Assembly: GCF_023078455.1 (NCBI RefSeq) | Contig: NZ_CP095740.1 | Coordinates: 1 to 64,000, forward strand | Reading direction: 5' to 3' | DNA length: 64,000 nucleotides | Origin: Luteibacter aegosomatis | Lineage (GTDB): Bacteria > Pseudomonadota > Gammaproteobacteria > Xanthomonadales > Rhodanobacteraceae | In this document: in pieces, positions 46,408-55,883 of the stretch | How positions within the stretch are numbered: the first letter of the stretch is position 1 | How the letters are laid out: each line of letters begins with the position of its first letter | The notes under the pieces: generated by a model | Told to the model about the DNA's origin: nothing | Seen by the model: only the letters and a program-made list of their open reading frames with translations | The model's database searches: none | Made by a program: the position numbers and the translations under genes

Positions 46408-46534
46408 GCGCCTGTCGATGACGGTTTCGTAGATGGCCGGGCGCATCTTTTGAGGAACGCATAGGCGGAGCGGGGCTCCGCCCGAGCTTCCGGGGGCCAT
46501 CAGGCAACCGCGGCGGGTCGCCATGCCATACGCG

Positions 46535-46906
46535 TCAGACGATGCCGTCAATCGACTTCAACGGCTGCAGCACGATATCGGCGATCGCGGACACGCCCAC
46601 CTTGAAAGCCACCTGGTATTCCGGATCGGCGACCATCTCCTTGAAGGCCGTCCGGCGCGGATACCGGACCAGCACCACGGCATCCCAGCCCTGCGTCTGC
46701 CCTTCGGTAAGCACCGACAGCCCGTCACCACCGAACACGATGCCCGCGCCGAACCGGGCCAGGATGGGTTTGGCCATGCCGAGGTATTCCAGGTATCGCT
46801 CCCGTCCTCCGTCCGCCTTGAATCGGATGAGATTCAGCATGACGACGGGAGCGTCGTCCTCTTCGGACAGGAACGCCTCGATGGCGGTTTGTGACAGTGA
46901 GACCAT
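46535..46906 (-). CDS. DUF1330 domain-containing protein
   Basis: The 123-residue product has the DUF1330/dimeric ferredoxin-like layout: VVMLNLIRFKADGGRERYLEYL, then WDAVVLVRYPRRTAFKEMVADPEYQ. Such proteins form small dimers of unknown function. The ATG at 46906 follows GGAGGA at good spacing; the ATG at 46924 is less likely. The gene is convergent with the long operon and divergent from the GGDEF gene. It marks the end of the operon; the 127-bp gap between them holds a 7-bp GC hairpin (46464-46482) without a T tract. Confidence 0.85.
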   Translation of the reverse strand: MVSLSQTAIEAFLSEEDDAPVVMLNLIRFKADGGRERYLEYLGMAKPILARFGAGIVFGGDGLSVLTEGQTQGWDAVVLVRYPRRTAFKEMVADPEYQVAFKVGVSAIADIVLQPLKSIDGIV

Positions 46907-47164
46907 GGGATTGTCCTCCGGCATGTATGTGATGGCTGAAATCCATGGATAACACCCCGGCGTGCCAGGAACTGTCAGTAGTGTTGGCCCGTCGAAACCC
47001 CTGTGAGGGTGCACTCCAGATGGGGCGGCAAGATGGTGCACATGCGGCGCGCGAACTGATTCCGCACGCGAAGGCTCGTCCGCACGGGGGCCGTCGCGGT
47101 CGGGCCACGTCGGTCCATCTCCGGTGATAGAGTGGCCAAGAGCCAAGAGCCGCCGTGAGACCCG

Positions 47165-48655
47165 ATGCGTATCCAGCGCTGGACCCCCGCCCTCTACGTT
47201 GGCTTGATCGCCGCGCAGACCGCCGTGGCCCTGTCGCCGTCGTTGCGGCGGTTGTCGTGGAGTTACGCCATCGTACTTGCGGCGATCGCCCTGACGGTAC
47301 TGCTCTGCGCCCGGCGCATCCGCCTTGCGGTCCCCCATAACAAGCCGCTGTGGTCGCTCCTGCTCTTCAGCTTGCTCGCAAGGGGCTCGGCGATGGCCCT
47401 TTTGCTGTTCGATAGCCTGGAGAACGCCGAAGGGACGCTGATCATGGCGGATCCTACCCTTTGGTTCTGCATCTCCAGCCTGGGCCTGATTGCCGCGGCA
47501 GCCTACGATCCCGCCACGCCGCTTTTGCGGTGGACGACGGCGATCGACTGGCTGATTGGAGGCCTGGCGGCGGCCTTGTTCTATGGGGTAACCCGGCAGC
47601 CCGAACTGGCCCGGGAACCGGCAACACTCATCATCCTGTTCGATATCCTCGACGGATTCGTCGCCTGCTTCGCGGGCATACGCCTGCTTGGGACGCGCCG
47701 CGTCGATGAACGCCGGTTCTATGCGGTTCTCTTCGTCATCACACTGACTGACGCGGTCGCGGCGGCAGCGCATAACCGCCTGCTGTTCGTGACCGAGTCT
47801 TACCTGCCCGAGCTGCTCCTGCTGTTGCCCTTGGCCTGCCTGGGCGTCCTGCTCGCGCGACGAAGACCGCAATGGCTTCGGAACATTCGTCCCACGACGA
47901 CCCTTCGGCGGCTCTCCGTGAGTGCAAGACCGATGGCGCTGTGCCTGATGACTTGCGCGGCCGCCGTCATGCTGGCCAGGTTCAAACCGGTCCTGGGACT
48001 GTGGTCGATCGTCATCACCCTGGTGTTGTTCGTAGGACGGGCCACGATCGTCGCCTGGTATCAACTCTCCGTGGAAGACCAGCTTCGCCGGCTTCGCCGC
48101 AGCTTGCAGCACGCCGCCACCCATGACCCACTGACCCGGATTCGCAACCGGCGTGGCATCTTCCAGTGGATGGAGCGGGAGTACCGGATGACCCGCCACG
48201 ACGACGGTCTCTGTGTCGCCATGATCGATGTGGATTTCTTCAAGCTCTACAACGATCGATTCGGCCACCAGGCGGGAGACGAATGCCTGATTCGCGTCGG
48301 TCGTGCGTTGGCGGATGCGTCCGCGACACTGGGGCGCGGTGCGGTCGGGCGTATCGGTGGGGAGGAGTTCCTTGTCGCCATCGGTGGCATCGACAGGGTG
48401 TCGGCCATTCATTTCCTGAATGGTATCCGTGCAGCATTCGCCGATGGGCAGGCGGACCAAGACCATGCGGCCATCACGCTGAGCATGGGCGTGGCGTTTG
48501 CCGATGGACACACCTGGCCGTCGCTGGACGTCCTGCTGCGACGCGCGGATGAGGCCCTCTACGCGGCGAAGTCGCGCGGGCGAAATCGGGTGGTGGTCCA
48601 TGGCTTCATGGAAGATGGCGAACCATTTTCGGTGAGTCGTAGCGATACACCGTAG
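47165..48655 (+). CDS. Membrane-bound diguanylate cyclase (GGDEF)
   Basis: The 496-residue product has eight or so N-terminal helices (to about residue 300), followed by a GGDEF domain: ATHDPLTRIRNRRG, MIDVDFFKLYNDRFGHQAGDECL, GRIGGEEFLVAI with the active-site GGEEF near 398, and DEALYAAKSRGRNRV. It should make cyclic di-GMP. The RxxD inhibitory site normally five residues before GGEEF is not seen, so it may escape product inhibition. The 258-bp upstream region is divergent with the DUF1330 gene and holds no other gene. Confidence 0.9.
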   Translation: MRIQRWTPALYVGLIAAQTAVALSPSLRRLSWSYAIVLAAIALTVLLCARRIRLAVPHNKPLWSLLLFSLLARGSAMALLLFDSLENAEGTLIMADPTLWFCISSLGLIAAAAYDPATPLLRWTTAIDWLIGGLAAALFYGVTRQPELAREPATLIILFDILDGFVACFAGIRLLGTRRVDERRFYAVLFVITLTDAVAAAAHNRLLFVTESYLPELLLLLPLACLGVLLARRRPQWLRNIRPTTTLRRLSVSARPMALCLMTCAAAVMLARFKPVLGLWSIVITLVLFVGRATIVAWYQLSVEDQLRRLRRSLQHAATHDPLTRIRNRRGIFQWMEREYRMTRHDDGLCVAMIDVDFFKLYNDRFGHQAGDECLIRVGRALADASATLGRGAVGRIGGEEFLVAIGGIDRVSAIHFLNGIRAAFADGQADQDHAAITLSMGVAFADGHTWPSLDVLLRRADEALYAAKSRGRNRVVVHGFMEDGEPFSVSRSDTP

Positions 48656-48671
48656 GCCGGGACAGCAGCAG

Positions 48672-48699
48672 TCGACAGGAATATATACTGTGCTGTCGA
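48672..48699. promoter_or_regulatory. Palindromic operator-like element overlapping a -10 box
   Basis: TCGACAG (48672-48678) and CTGTCGA (48693-48699) form a perfect 7-bp inverted repeat with a 14-bp spacer. The spacer includes TATACT (48684-48689), a near-consensus -10. An inner ACAG-N9-CTGT repeat lies in the same place. It is 29 bp upstream of the SDR start. This looks like a repressor site controlling the SDR gene; the regulator is not adjacent. Confidence 0.5.
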
Positions 48700-48727
48700 A
48701 ACGCACGGCGAGCCTGAGGAAATTACC

Positions 48728-49468
48728 TTGTCCACTGAAGTGAAACCCGAGGACACCATGGTCCCATTCGGACGTGAAAAGCCTTCCATCCTCATCGTCG
48801 GCGCATCGCGAGGATTAGGCTGTGCGCTCGCGGAAGCGTTCCTGGCGAAAGGGTGGAACGTGACGGGTACGGTCCGCGGAGGCGGCCACACGCCGTTGCA
48901 TGATCTGGTCGACACGAACGACGGGCGACTGGTGATCGAGCGAATGGACATGACGGTGGCCGAAGACGTCGACGCGCTACGCAATCGCCGGGCGAACGAG
49001 CGCTTCGACATCCTTTTCGTCAATGCCGGCACCACGAACGAACATCCCGGCGATACCATCGCCGAGATTACGACCGACGAGTTCATCCACGTCATGGTCA
49101 CCAATGCGTTGAGTCCGATGCGCGTCATCGAACGCCTTGAAACACTGGTGGCCGACGACGGCCTCATCGGTGTCATGTCGTCGGGGCAGGGAAGCATCGC
49201 CAACAACGAGCGAGGGGGGCGCGAGCTCTATCGCGGATCGAAGGCCGCGCTGAACCAGTTCATGCGTAGCTATGCCGCTCGCCACGCCGGTTCGCGACGG
49301 GCGCTACTCCTGCTTGCGCCCGGATGGATCCGCACCGACCTCGGCGGCGACGACGCACCCTATACCGTCGAAGAGAGCATTCCGCTCATCCTCGACGTGA
49401 TACTGAAAAAGCGCAGCCGGCCTGGCCTCGAGTATCTCGATAGGGACGGTATGACGGTTCCGTGGTGA
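48728..49468 (+). CDS. Short-chain dehydrogenase/reductase
   Basis: The 246-residue product has ILIVGASRGLGCALAEAF, FVNAGTTNEHPGD, GVMSSGQGSI and YRGSKAAL with a Tyr-Lys pair, typical of SDR oxidoreductases. The TTG at 48728 is preceded by TGAGGAAA at good spacing; the ATG at 48758 is the alternative and gives a shorter, more usual N-terminus. The palindrome upstream suggests specific regulation. No substrate is evident. Confidence 0.82.
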   Translation: MSTEVKPEDTMVPFGREKPSILIVGASRGLGCALAEAFLAKGWNVTGTVRGGGHTPLHDLVDTNDGRLVIERMDMTVAEDVDALRNRRANERFDILFVNAGTTNEHPGDTIAEITTDEFIHVMVTNALSPMRVIERLETLVADDGLIGVMSSGQGSIANNERGGRELYRGSKAALNQFMRSYAARHAGSRRALLLLAPGWIRTDLGGDDAPYTVEESIPLILDVILKKRSRPGLEYLDRDGMTVPW

Positions 49469-49537
49469 GCGGGCTCGACAACGACCGGAACAGCCGCGCC
49501 GCCCACCGGGGCAGGGCCCCTGTGACGCCCGGCGCAA

Positions 49538-50038
49538 TCAGCCCGTCAGATCGAATCGATCGCAAGCGGCGGCCATGGCCAACGCATGCGACGAGTCGCG
49601 TGGAAGAACGTTCCCTTCGTGGGAAGGGCCATCCACCTGCCTCGACGTGATGTCCGCACCGGCGGACATCGTCTTGTGCACGGGACATCGATCCGCGATT
49701 TCCATCAGGCGCGCTGTCTGCGCCTCATCCAGCGCACCCTCGATGTAGATGGATCGATCGAAGCGATCGCGGCCGGTCCGCGCGTCGCGGCTGTGCGATA
49801 CGGCAACCTGCACCCTGTCCAGCGGCAGGCCTTTCCGGCGCGCATACATCTGCATCGTCATCGCGGTGCACGCGCCGAGCGCGGCGCCGAGAAGTTCGTA
49901 AGGCGTGGGTCCGGAGGCAAGGCCGCCCAACTCGACCGGCTCATCGACATAGAACGTGGGACCCTGCGCCGCCACCGATACCTGGTGGGTGCCGGTGCCG
50001 GTGGTTTCGACCACGATGGGTTTGGAAGGGGTACTCAT
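49538..50038 (-). CDS. OsmC-family peroxiredoxin-like protein
   Basis: The 166-residue product has the OsmC fold pattern: [30 protein letters not shown] with the first reactive Cys, and [10 protein letters not shown] with the second. OsmC/Ohr proteins detoxify organic hydroperoxides through these two thiols. It lies 11 bp after the VOC gene stop and is probably cotranscribed with it. The start at 50038 gives the family N-terminus; the frame continues upstream without a ribosome binding site. Confidence 0.88.
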   Translation of the reverse strand: MSTPSKPIVVETTGTGTHQVSVAAQGPTFYVDEPVELGGLASGPTPYELLGAALGACTAMTMQMYARRKGLPLDRVQVAVSHSRDARTGRDRFDRSIYIEGALDEAQTARLMEIADRCPVHKTMSAGADITSRQVDGPSHEGNVLPRDSSHALAMAAACDRFDLTG

Positions 50039-50049
50039 GGCGCAGGTTC

Positions 50050-50427
50050 TTACGCGCCCAGGTACAGGGCCTCGATGTTGAATCCATCCGGATCCAGCAC
50101 GAAGGCGGCGTAGTAGTTGTCCTGGTAGTGCGAGCGGATGCCCGGTGGGCCGTTGTCGCGGGCGCCCGCCTCGAGTGCCGCCTGGTAGAACCGGTTCACC
50201 GCATCGCGGCTGTCCGCGGAAAACGCCACGTGCCCATCTCCGGGCTTGCCGTTGTCGTGGATCCACAGGCTCGGATAGCCGTCGCGCCCGAAGCCGTGGC
50301 GAGTGCGACCGTTGTTCTCGCGGGTGATGATCAACGTCACGCCCAACGGGGCGAGGGCCTGCTCATAGAAGCGGCGTGATGCTTCGGCATCCGTCACGGC
50401 GAACTCGATGTGATCGATCAACGACAT
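50050..50427 (-). CDS. VOC-family (glyoxalase/bleomycin resistance-like) protein
   Basis: The 125-residue product has a single vicinal-oxygen-chelate module: [20 protein letters not shown] at the start, [21 protein letters not shown], and [18 protein letters not shown], with metal-ligand-type His and Glu residues. VOC proteins isomerise or oxidise small molecules or bind drugs. The ATG at 50427 has AGGA at 6 nt spacing; the one at 50433 is too close to it. Probably first gene of a two-gene unit with the OsmC gene. Confidence 0.85.
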   Translation of the reverse strand: MSLIDHIEFAVTDAEASRRFYEQALAPLGVTLIITRENNGRTRHGFGRDGYPSLWIHDNGKPGDGHVAFSADSRDAVNRFYQAALEAGARDNGPPGIRSHYQDNYYAAFVLDPDGFNIEALYLGA

Positions 50428-50936
50428 AGTCATTCCTGGCGTGGTGGCGCGCTCGGCCACGTCATCGGCCACCGGAATGTCGCACGAAATGCCCTGTGGA
50501 TGCAGCCATGCGGCCCGCGGGAATCCGCCCACGTCGGCGCGCAGGCGGCGTGGGAATCGACGGCGAAGGCGGTTCCCCGAACCGCTCGAAGGCGCCTTTC
50601 CGTCGAGGCGGCTGATTGCAGCGCAGCATGACGGCCTACATATGACCCCGCCGCCCCGCCGCCGCCTCGTGGCGAACCCCGCTTTTTCGGCACGTAGAGC
50701 CGGCAAGTGCCTGTAAGGAAGGGCTCGCCACGTTCTTGCTGCGCCGCGGCTTGCAGGTCCGCGTTTGCGTATTAATCTTAAAATACTACAAATGGAACGC
50801 TGGCCCGGTCGCCTTGGGGAAGGGTAGGGCCGATGGCCGTAAGCCGCGGTGAGGCCGTCACGAGGGATGACCGCGCCGATGGACACGACGCTTTGCACGT
50901 CCGAAAAAGCTATTTCACATAGAGGGGAGGAAAGTC
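50428..50936. other. Intergenic region between the VOC gene and the TonB receptor
   Basis: The 509-bp gap shows no credible gene. Around 50765-50795 there is an AT-rich patch with TTGCGT and TAAAAT promoter-like hexamers and the motif CTACAAAT (50786-50793). That motif is identical to one arm of the palindrome upstream of the GntR gene. It is a plausible promoter/operator for the TonB receptor operon. The rest is GC-rich with no visible structure. Confidence 0.5.
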
Positions 50937-53819
50937 ATGCAGCTCACGAAGATGGCGTTCGCGGTTCGCGCGGCGCTGGTTGCGACGGGTGTCGTCGGGA
51001 TGGCCGGCTACGCCGTGCAGGCACACGCACAGGCGGCCCCCGCCGCAAGTTCCACGAGCGCCGCACCCGCCACGCCGGCTCCGCAGGACGATGCGACCAA
51101 GAAAACCGAGGACAAGAAGGTCACCGACCTCGGCGCCATGACCGTGACCGGTCAGTTGGCGGCGTTGCAGCGCGCGCAGGAAATCAAGCGCGACGCGGTC
51201 AACGTGGTCGACTCGATCTCGGCCGAGGAAACGGGCAAGTTCCCCGACCCCAACGTCGCCGACGCCCTGCAGCGCGTTCCGGGCGTATCGGTGAACCGTA
51301 GCGGCGGCGAGTCGAGCCAGATCGCCGTGCGCGGCTTCGGTCCGGAATTCGTCGCCGTCACGGTCAACAACCGGCAGATGGCCACGGCCTCCGGCTCGCG
51401 TGCGTTCAACTTCGACGTGCTGCCCTCCGAAATCATCAGCGTGGCGCAGGTCAACAAGACGTCGTCGGCCGACATTCCCGAAGTGGACATCGGCGGCGTG
51501 GTCAACATCCAGACGGCGCGCCCGCTCGACTTCACCGGCATCCATGGCGCCTGGAGCGCTGCCGGCGTCAACAGCAACATCGACGGCGACTGGAAGGGCA
51601 AGACCACGCCCAAGGCCTCGGGCGTGTTCGGTTGGACCAACAACGACCACACGTTCGGCTACATGGTTTCGGCTACGTACTACAAGCGCAAGGACACGCA
51701 GATCAACACCCAGGCGAACTCCTGGTACGCCGATCAGAACATCTCGCAGTCCGCCGGCCTGGCCGATCCCAGCTACCAGCACGTCGCGGTTCCCGAGACG
51801 CTGCAGAGCAACTTCATCGACGAGACGCGTACCCGCAAGGGCGTGAGCGGCGCGATCGACTGGAAGCCGATCGACCGCCTGACCGTGCAGCTCGATACGC
51901 TCTACTCGAGCTACAAGGTCGACAACCTCCAGCGCGCGTTCGGCGAATACGGCAACACCAACGACATCCAGTCGCTCACCACCGACGAGAACAACACGGT
52001 CACCAGCTTCACCCGCAAGGCCCAGAGCAACTCGACGATGGCGAACGACTACATCCTGTCGTCGAGCCCGAGTTACGAGAAGAGCTACCAGAACGGCCTG
52101 AACCTGGGCTTCGACGTCGACCCCAACACCAAGCTGAGCCTGGACGTCTCCAGCTCCAAGGCGTGGAACAAGGTCAGCCCCGACGGCTACTTCCTCGTGA
52201 TGGGCGCGAAGAACTTCGGCGTCAACCCGACCTGGACCAACGGCGGCGACAACCGCCCGCCGGCCTACTCCAACATCCTGTCCACGACCGACCTGACCAA
52301 CCTGGACGCGCATTGCTGCAACGCGGGTTCGGGCAACAACGTCACCAACAAGGTCGACCAGTACCAGATCAAGCTGGACAGGAGCTTCACCGACGGCATG
52401 CTGTCGCGGTTGGTCTTCGGTGGCGAGTACACCCGTCAGTCGGTGACGTCGGTGAGCTACGGCACGCCGAACGGCATCCTGTGCAACGCGTACTGCGGCT
52501 ACAATGTTCCCGTGGATCCGAACGCGGTGGGTGCGTACCTCTACACGCCGCCGGATCGCGTCAAGGGCGTCACCTCGGCGGGCCTGCCGGACCAGTGGGT
52601 CGCCTACGACCCGCGTGCCTACCTGGCGTGGCTGGCCTCGCCGGCGGCCTACAACCAGCTGCCGGCCGACAAGCGCGAAGCCCTGCTCGCCGGCCTCGCG
52701 GCCAACGGCGGCACGCTCGACGCGGCCATCAACCCGGGTAGCTACAACAAGGTGGCCGAGAAGCAGAAGTCCTTCTTCGCCAAGGCCGAACTCGAAGGCA
52801 CGCTGTGGAACATCCCCTGGGGCCTGGACCTGGGCATGCGCTACGTGAACGTGACCTCCACCTCCACGGCCATCAACCAGCCGCCGATCAGTTATCGCAT
52901 CGACCCGAACGACACCAGCAACGGCCAGGTCGCCTACGGCGGGCTGCAGCCGCAGTCGGCCGACGGCGGTTACCACAAGTGGTTGCCGTCGCTGAACTTC
53001 AAGTGGAACCTGCTCGACAACCTGATCTACCGCTTCGCGTACTCCAAGACGCTGACGCCGCCGCAGCTGAGCAACCTGTACTACAACACCAGCTTCGGCA
53101 CGCGCCCGAACTCGCTGACGATCTCGCGCGGCAACCCGGCGCTGCAGCCCTACACGTCGACCAACTTCGACATGGGCCTGGAGTGGTACATCAACGATGC
53201 GAGCTACCTCGCGGTCGAAGGCTTCCACAAGAAGGTCGGCAACTTCACCACGCTGGTTAGCACGCCCACCACGTTCCTGAACGACTCGGCCAGCGGCAAC
53301 CCGCTGACCTGGACGCTCACCCAGCCGGTCAACCTCAACTCGTCGAAGATCTACGGCGAGGAAGTGACCTTCAACTACCAGTTCAAGAACGTGCTGCCCG
53401 ATCCGTTCGACGGCCTGGGCATGGCCTTCAACTACACGCACGTGTCGAGCAGCACCTCGCTCAGCCCGGGCCTGATCTCCACCCAGGGCGCGTTCGCGGT
53501 ACCCGGTATCGGTAATTCGGGCAACCTCAGCGCGTACTACGAGAAGGGCCCCGTGCAGGTGCGCCTGGCCTACAACTGGCGCGGTTCGTACCTGGAGAGC
53601 ATCTCGTACGGCGCCGGCGCGCAGCCTGCCACGCGCACGTCCTACGGCCAGCTCGACCTCAGCGCGAGCTACGCGATCAACAAGAACCTGTCGGTGTTCG
53701 TCTCCGGCACCAACCTCACCCACGAGCATCTGTACGACTACTCGGTGTACCGCAACCGCTTCCTCTATGCCGAAGCGGACGGCACGCAGTACACCATCGG
53801 CGTGCGCGGCACCTTCTGA
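50937..53819 (+). CDS. TonB-dependent receptor, carbohydrate type
   Basis: The 960-residue product has a signal peptide ending around AVQAHA, a TonB-box-like segment (LGAMTVTGQ) near 60, a plug domain with VADALQRVPGVSVNRSGGE and IAVRGFGPEF, and a long beta-barrel ending in GVRGTF. This is the Xanthomonas/Caulobacter-type receptor associated with plant sugars. It sits 14 bp before the alpha-galactosidase gene, so the likely cargo is an alpha-galactoside oligosaccharide. The ATG at 50937 follows a GGGGAGGAAAG site. It needs TonB-ExbB-ExbD, encoded at 8.1-10.5 kb. Confidence 0.9.
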   Translation: MQLTKMAFAVRAALVATGVVGMAGYAVQAHAQAAPAASSTSAAPATPAPQDDATKKTEDKKVTDLGAMTVTGQLAALQRAQEIKRDAVNVVDSISAEETGKFPDPNVADALQRVPGVSVNRSGGESSQIAVRGFGPEFVAVTVNNRQMATASGSRAFNFDVLPSEIISVAQVNKTSSADIPEVDIGGVVNIQTARPLDFTGIHGAWSAAGVNSNIDGDWKGKTTPKASGVFGWTNNDHTFGYMVSATYYKRKDTQINTQANSWYADQNISQSAGLADPSYQHVAVPETLQSNFIDETRTRKGVSGAIDWKPIDRLTVQLDTLYSSYKVDNLQRAFGEYGNTNDIQSLTTDENNTVTSFTRKAQSNSTMANDYILSSSPSYEKSYQNGLNLGFDVDPNTKLSLDVSSSKAWNKVSPDGYFLVMGAKNFGVNPTWTNGGDNRPPAYSNILSTTDLTNLDAHCCNAGSGNNVTNKVDQYQIKLDRSFTDGMLSRLVFGGEYTRQSVTSVSYGTPNGILCNAYCGYNVPVDPNAVGAYLYTPPDRVKGVTSAGLPDQWVAYDPRAYLAWLASPAAYNQLPADKREALLAGLAANGGTLDAAINPGSYNKVAEKQKSFFAKAELEGTLWNIPWGLDLGMRYVNVTSTSTAINQPPISYRIDPNDTSNGQVAYGGLQPQSADGGYHKWLPSLNFKWNLLDNLIYRFAYSKTLTPPQLSNLYYNTSFGTRPNSLTISRGNPALQPYTSTNFDMGLEWYINDASYLAVEGFHKKVGNFTTLVSTPTTFLNDSASGNPLTWTLTQPVNLNSSKIYGEEVTFNYQFKNVLPDPFDGLGMAFNYTHVSSSTSLSPGLISTQGAFAVPGIGNSGNLSAYYEKGPVQVRLAYNWRGSYLESISYGAGAQPATRTSYGQLDLSASYAINKNLSVFVSGTNLTHEHLYDYSVYRNRFLYAEADGTQYTIGVRGTF

Positions 53820-53833
53820 TCCACGGAGTATCG

Positions 53834-55033
53834 ATGAACGTTTCCACGACAACGCTTCTGCGAGGCGCGGCGCTCGGCATGCTCGTGGGCATGCTCGGCG
53901 TCGCCGCCGCCCCTGCGAACGCCGCGCAATCCACGCCGGCGCTCCCGCAGATGGGCTTCAACAACTGGAACTCCACGCATTGCCGCGATGAATTCAACGA
54001 GGACATGATCCGTGGCATCGCCGACAAGTTCGTCAGCCTCGGCTTGAAGGATGCGGGCTACCAGTACGTCAACATCGACGACTGCTGGGCGAACTGGCAG
54101 CGCGACAAGGACGGGCACCTGCAGCCCAACCCGAAGCGCTTTCCCAGCGGTATCAAGGCGCTGGCGGCCTACATCCACTCCAAGGGCCTGAAGTTCGGCT
54201 TGTACTCGAGCGCCGGTACCTCCACCTGCGAGCCGCTGAAGGAGAACCGTGGTTTTCCGGGTGGCCTGGGCCACGAGAAGGACGACGCGAAGTCGTTCGC
54301 TTCGTGGGACGTGGATTACCTCAAGTACGATAACTGCAACAACCAGAAGATCGACGCGAAGAAGCGCTACGCCGCCATGGCCGACGCCTTGCGCGAAAGC
54401 GGACGGGAAATCTTCTTCAGCATGTGCGAATGGGGCGAGAACAAGCCCTGGCTGTGGGCCGGCAAGGCCCCGGTGGAAGCCGGTTCGTGGCGTACCACCG
54501 GCGACATCACCGACACCTACGCGTCGATGCTGAAGATCTTCAAGCAGAACGTGGTGCTCGACCAGTACGCGAGCATGGGGCATTGGAACGACCCCGACAT
54601 GCTCGAAGTGGGTAACGGCGGCATGACCGATGTCGAATACCAGAGCCACTTCAGCCTGTGGTCGATCATGAACTCGCCGCTGCTGATCGGCACGGACCTG
54701 CGCAAGATCAAGCCCGATGCGTTGAAGATCCTGCTCAACAAGGACGTGATCGCCGTCAACCAGGATCCGCTCGGCGTGCAGGGCAAGCAGGTGAGCGATG
54801 CCGGCGGCATCCACGTCATCGTCAAGCCGATGAAGGACGGCTCGCACGCCGTGGCCGTGTTCAACGAGAACGATGCGGCGAAGGACGTCAACGTGACGGT
54901 CGCCGACCTCGGGCTGAAAGCGGGTAGCTACACCATGCGCGACCTGTGGGCGCACACGGATGCGAAGGGCGACGGTTCGATCAAGGTGAACCTGGCACCG
55001 CATGCCACGGTGATGTACCGGATCAGCGAGTAA
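53834..55033 (+). CDS. Alpha-galactosidase, glycoside hydrolase family 27
   Basis: The 399-residue exported enzyme has a signal peptide (through about residue 31, MLGVAAAPANAA), then the GH27 start MGFNNWNSTHC, NIDDCW, nucleophile Asp166 in YLKYDNC and acid/base Asp253 in WNDPDMLE, followed by a C-terminal beta-sandwich. It removes terminal alpha-galactose from melibiose, raffinose-type sugars or galactomannan. It is cotranscribed with the receptor (14-bp gap). A REPIN follows the gene. Confidence 0.94.
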   Translation: MNVSTTTLLRGAALGMLVGMLGVAAAPANAAQSTPALPQMGFNNWNSTHCRDEFNEDMIRGIADKFVSLGLKDAGYQYVNIDDCWANWQRDKDGHLQPNPKRFPSGIKALAAYIHSKGLKFGLYSSAGTSTCEPLKENRGFPGGLGHEKDDAKSFASWDVDYLKYDNCNNQKIDAKKRYAAMADALRESGREIFFSMCEWGENKPWLWAGKAPVEAGSWRTTGDITDTYASMLKIFKQNVVLDQYASMGHWNDPDMLEVGNGGMTDVEYQSHFSLWSIMNSPLLIGTDLRKIKPDALKILLNKDVIAVNQDPLGVQGKQVSDAGGIHVIVKPMKDGSHAVAVFNENDAAKDVNVTVADLGLKAGSYTMRDLWAHTDAKGDGSIKVNLAPHATVMYRISE

Positions 55034-55053
55034 TCACGCTTAGGGCAAGCCCG

Positions 55054-55142
55054 TTCGCCGATACGATCGGCTCCCACCCCTTCCGTAGTTAGGTTGTCGA
55101 AACCTTGCGACCGACGGGGTGGGAGCCGGCCGCGCCGGCGAA
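55054..55142. repeat. REPIN: inverted pair of REP sequences
   Basis: Two 27-bp REP elements face each other. The plus copy (55116-55142) starts GGGGTGGGAGCCG and ends CGGCGAA. The minus copy (55054-55080, read on the other strand) starts with the same 13 bases and ends with the same 7. The middle of each is a short hairpin (CCGGCCGCGCCGG-type in one, CCGATCGTATCGG-type in the other). The pair would fold into a long cruciform between the convergent ends of the alpha-galactosidase and GntR genes. REP/REPIN families with a GTGGGAGC-type head are common in gammaproteobacteria and are spread by RAYT transposases. Confidence 0.8.
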
Positions 55143-55152
55143 TCCTGCGGAG

Positions 55153-55857
55153 CTATCGGCTACGCTGTTTCTTCAGGTTGCTGCGCGAGTCCGACACCAT
55201 GCGGTTCATGGCCTGCCTGGCCACTTCGGGGTGACGGCGACGGATAGACTCGTACACCTTGTAGTGCTGCGGCAGCGCGTTCTTGAAGTTCGCCGAATTC
55301 CGCGCGGATAGCACGAAGTACGTACCCAGGGCGCTCTCGATCACCGAGAACAGGGACGACATCAGTTCGTTGTTGGTCGCGCGCAGCACGGCTTCGTGGA
55401 AAGCCAGGTCGGCCACCGCCCAGGCGTCAAGGGTCTCGGCGGCCGCCATGGCCTCGTAAGCCGACTCGATCACCCCGAGTTGTTCGTCGGTGCGGCGCCT
55501 CGCCGCCGCGGCCGCCGCAGCCGGCTCGATGAGTTCGCGCATTTCCACCAGCTTCTCGACGAAGGCATCGGTGGGCATGGATTCGCAGCGCCAGGCGAGT
55601 ACGTCGGCATCGAGCTGGTTCCAGTACATCTCCTCGCGCACCCGCGTGCCGGTCTTCTGGCGCGATTCGATCAGGCCCTTCGCGGACAATACCTTCATGG
55701 CTTCGCGCAACGCGGTGCGGCTGACCCTCATCCGTTCGGCCAAGATCTCCTCGCGAGGGAGGTTCTGTCCGATGGCCAGCTCGCCGCTGACGATCAAGCG
55801 GCCGAGCTCCTGGATGACCTGGTGATGCAGGTTTCGTACGGCCGCCAGTTTCACCAT
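55153..55857 (-). CDS. GntR-family transcriptional regulator, FadR subfamily
   Basis: The 234-residue product has an N-terminal winged helix-turn-helix (LIVSGELAIGQNLPREEILAERMRVSRTALREAMKVL) and a C-terminal FCD-type all-helical ligand domain (ELIEPAAAAAAARR, DLAFHEAVLRATNNELM). FadR-type GntR regulators bind sugar acids or related metabolites and usually repress. The ATG at 55857 follows GGGGGAT; the 55872 ATG lacks a site. The palindrome at 55884-55902 is 27 bp upstream. Its position beside the TonB receptor and alpha-galactosidase suggests it controls galactoside use. Confidence 0.9.
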   Translation of the reverse strand: MVKLAAVRNLHHQVIQELGRLIVSGELAIGQNLPREEILAERMRVSRTALREAMKVLSAKGLIESRQKTGTRVREEMYWNQLDADVLAWRCESMPTDAFVEKLVEMRELIEPAAAAAAARRRTDEQLGVIESAYEAMAAAETLDAWAVADLAFHEAVLRATNNELMSSLFSVIESALGTYFVLSARNSANFKNALPQHYKVYESIRRRHPEVARQAMNRMVSDSRSNLKKQRSR

Positions 55858-55883
55858 GTGCCGATCCCCCATCGGAAAGCCCG

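Noticed and set aside
46464..46482. GC-rich 7-bp hairpin after the lipoprotein gene as operon terminator
   Set aside because: Stem is short and no T run follows; the real end of the operon transcript cannot be assigned from sequence.
26591..46534. The lipid operon as a mobile genomic island
   Set aside because: No integrase, transposase, tRNA gene or flanking attachment repeats were found; only the radical SAM relic and a slightly different composition hint at acquisition, which is not enough to call a mobile element.
46535..48706. Long minus-strand frame covering the GGDEF gene and ending in the DUF1330 gene
   Set aside because: Only the last 123 residues resemble a protein family and have a ribosome binding site; the rest is antisense of the GGDEF gene.
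50910..53852. Minus-strand frame of nearly 1000 codons opposite the TonB receptor
   Set aside because: Repetitive Val/Arg/Asp/Gly composition without domains; it is the mirror of a strong receptor gene.
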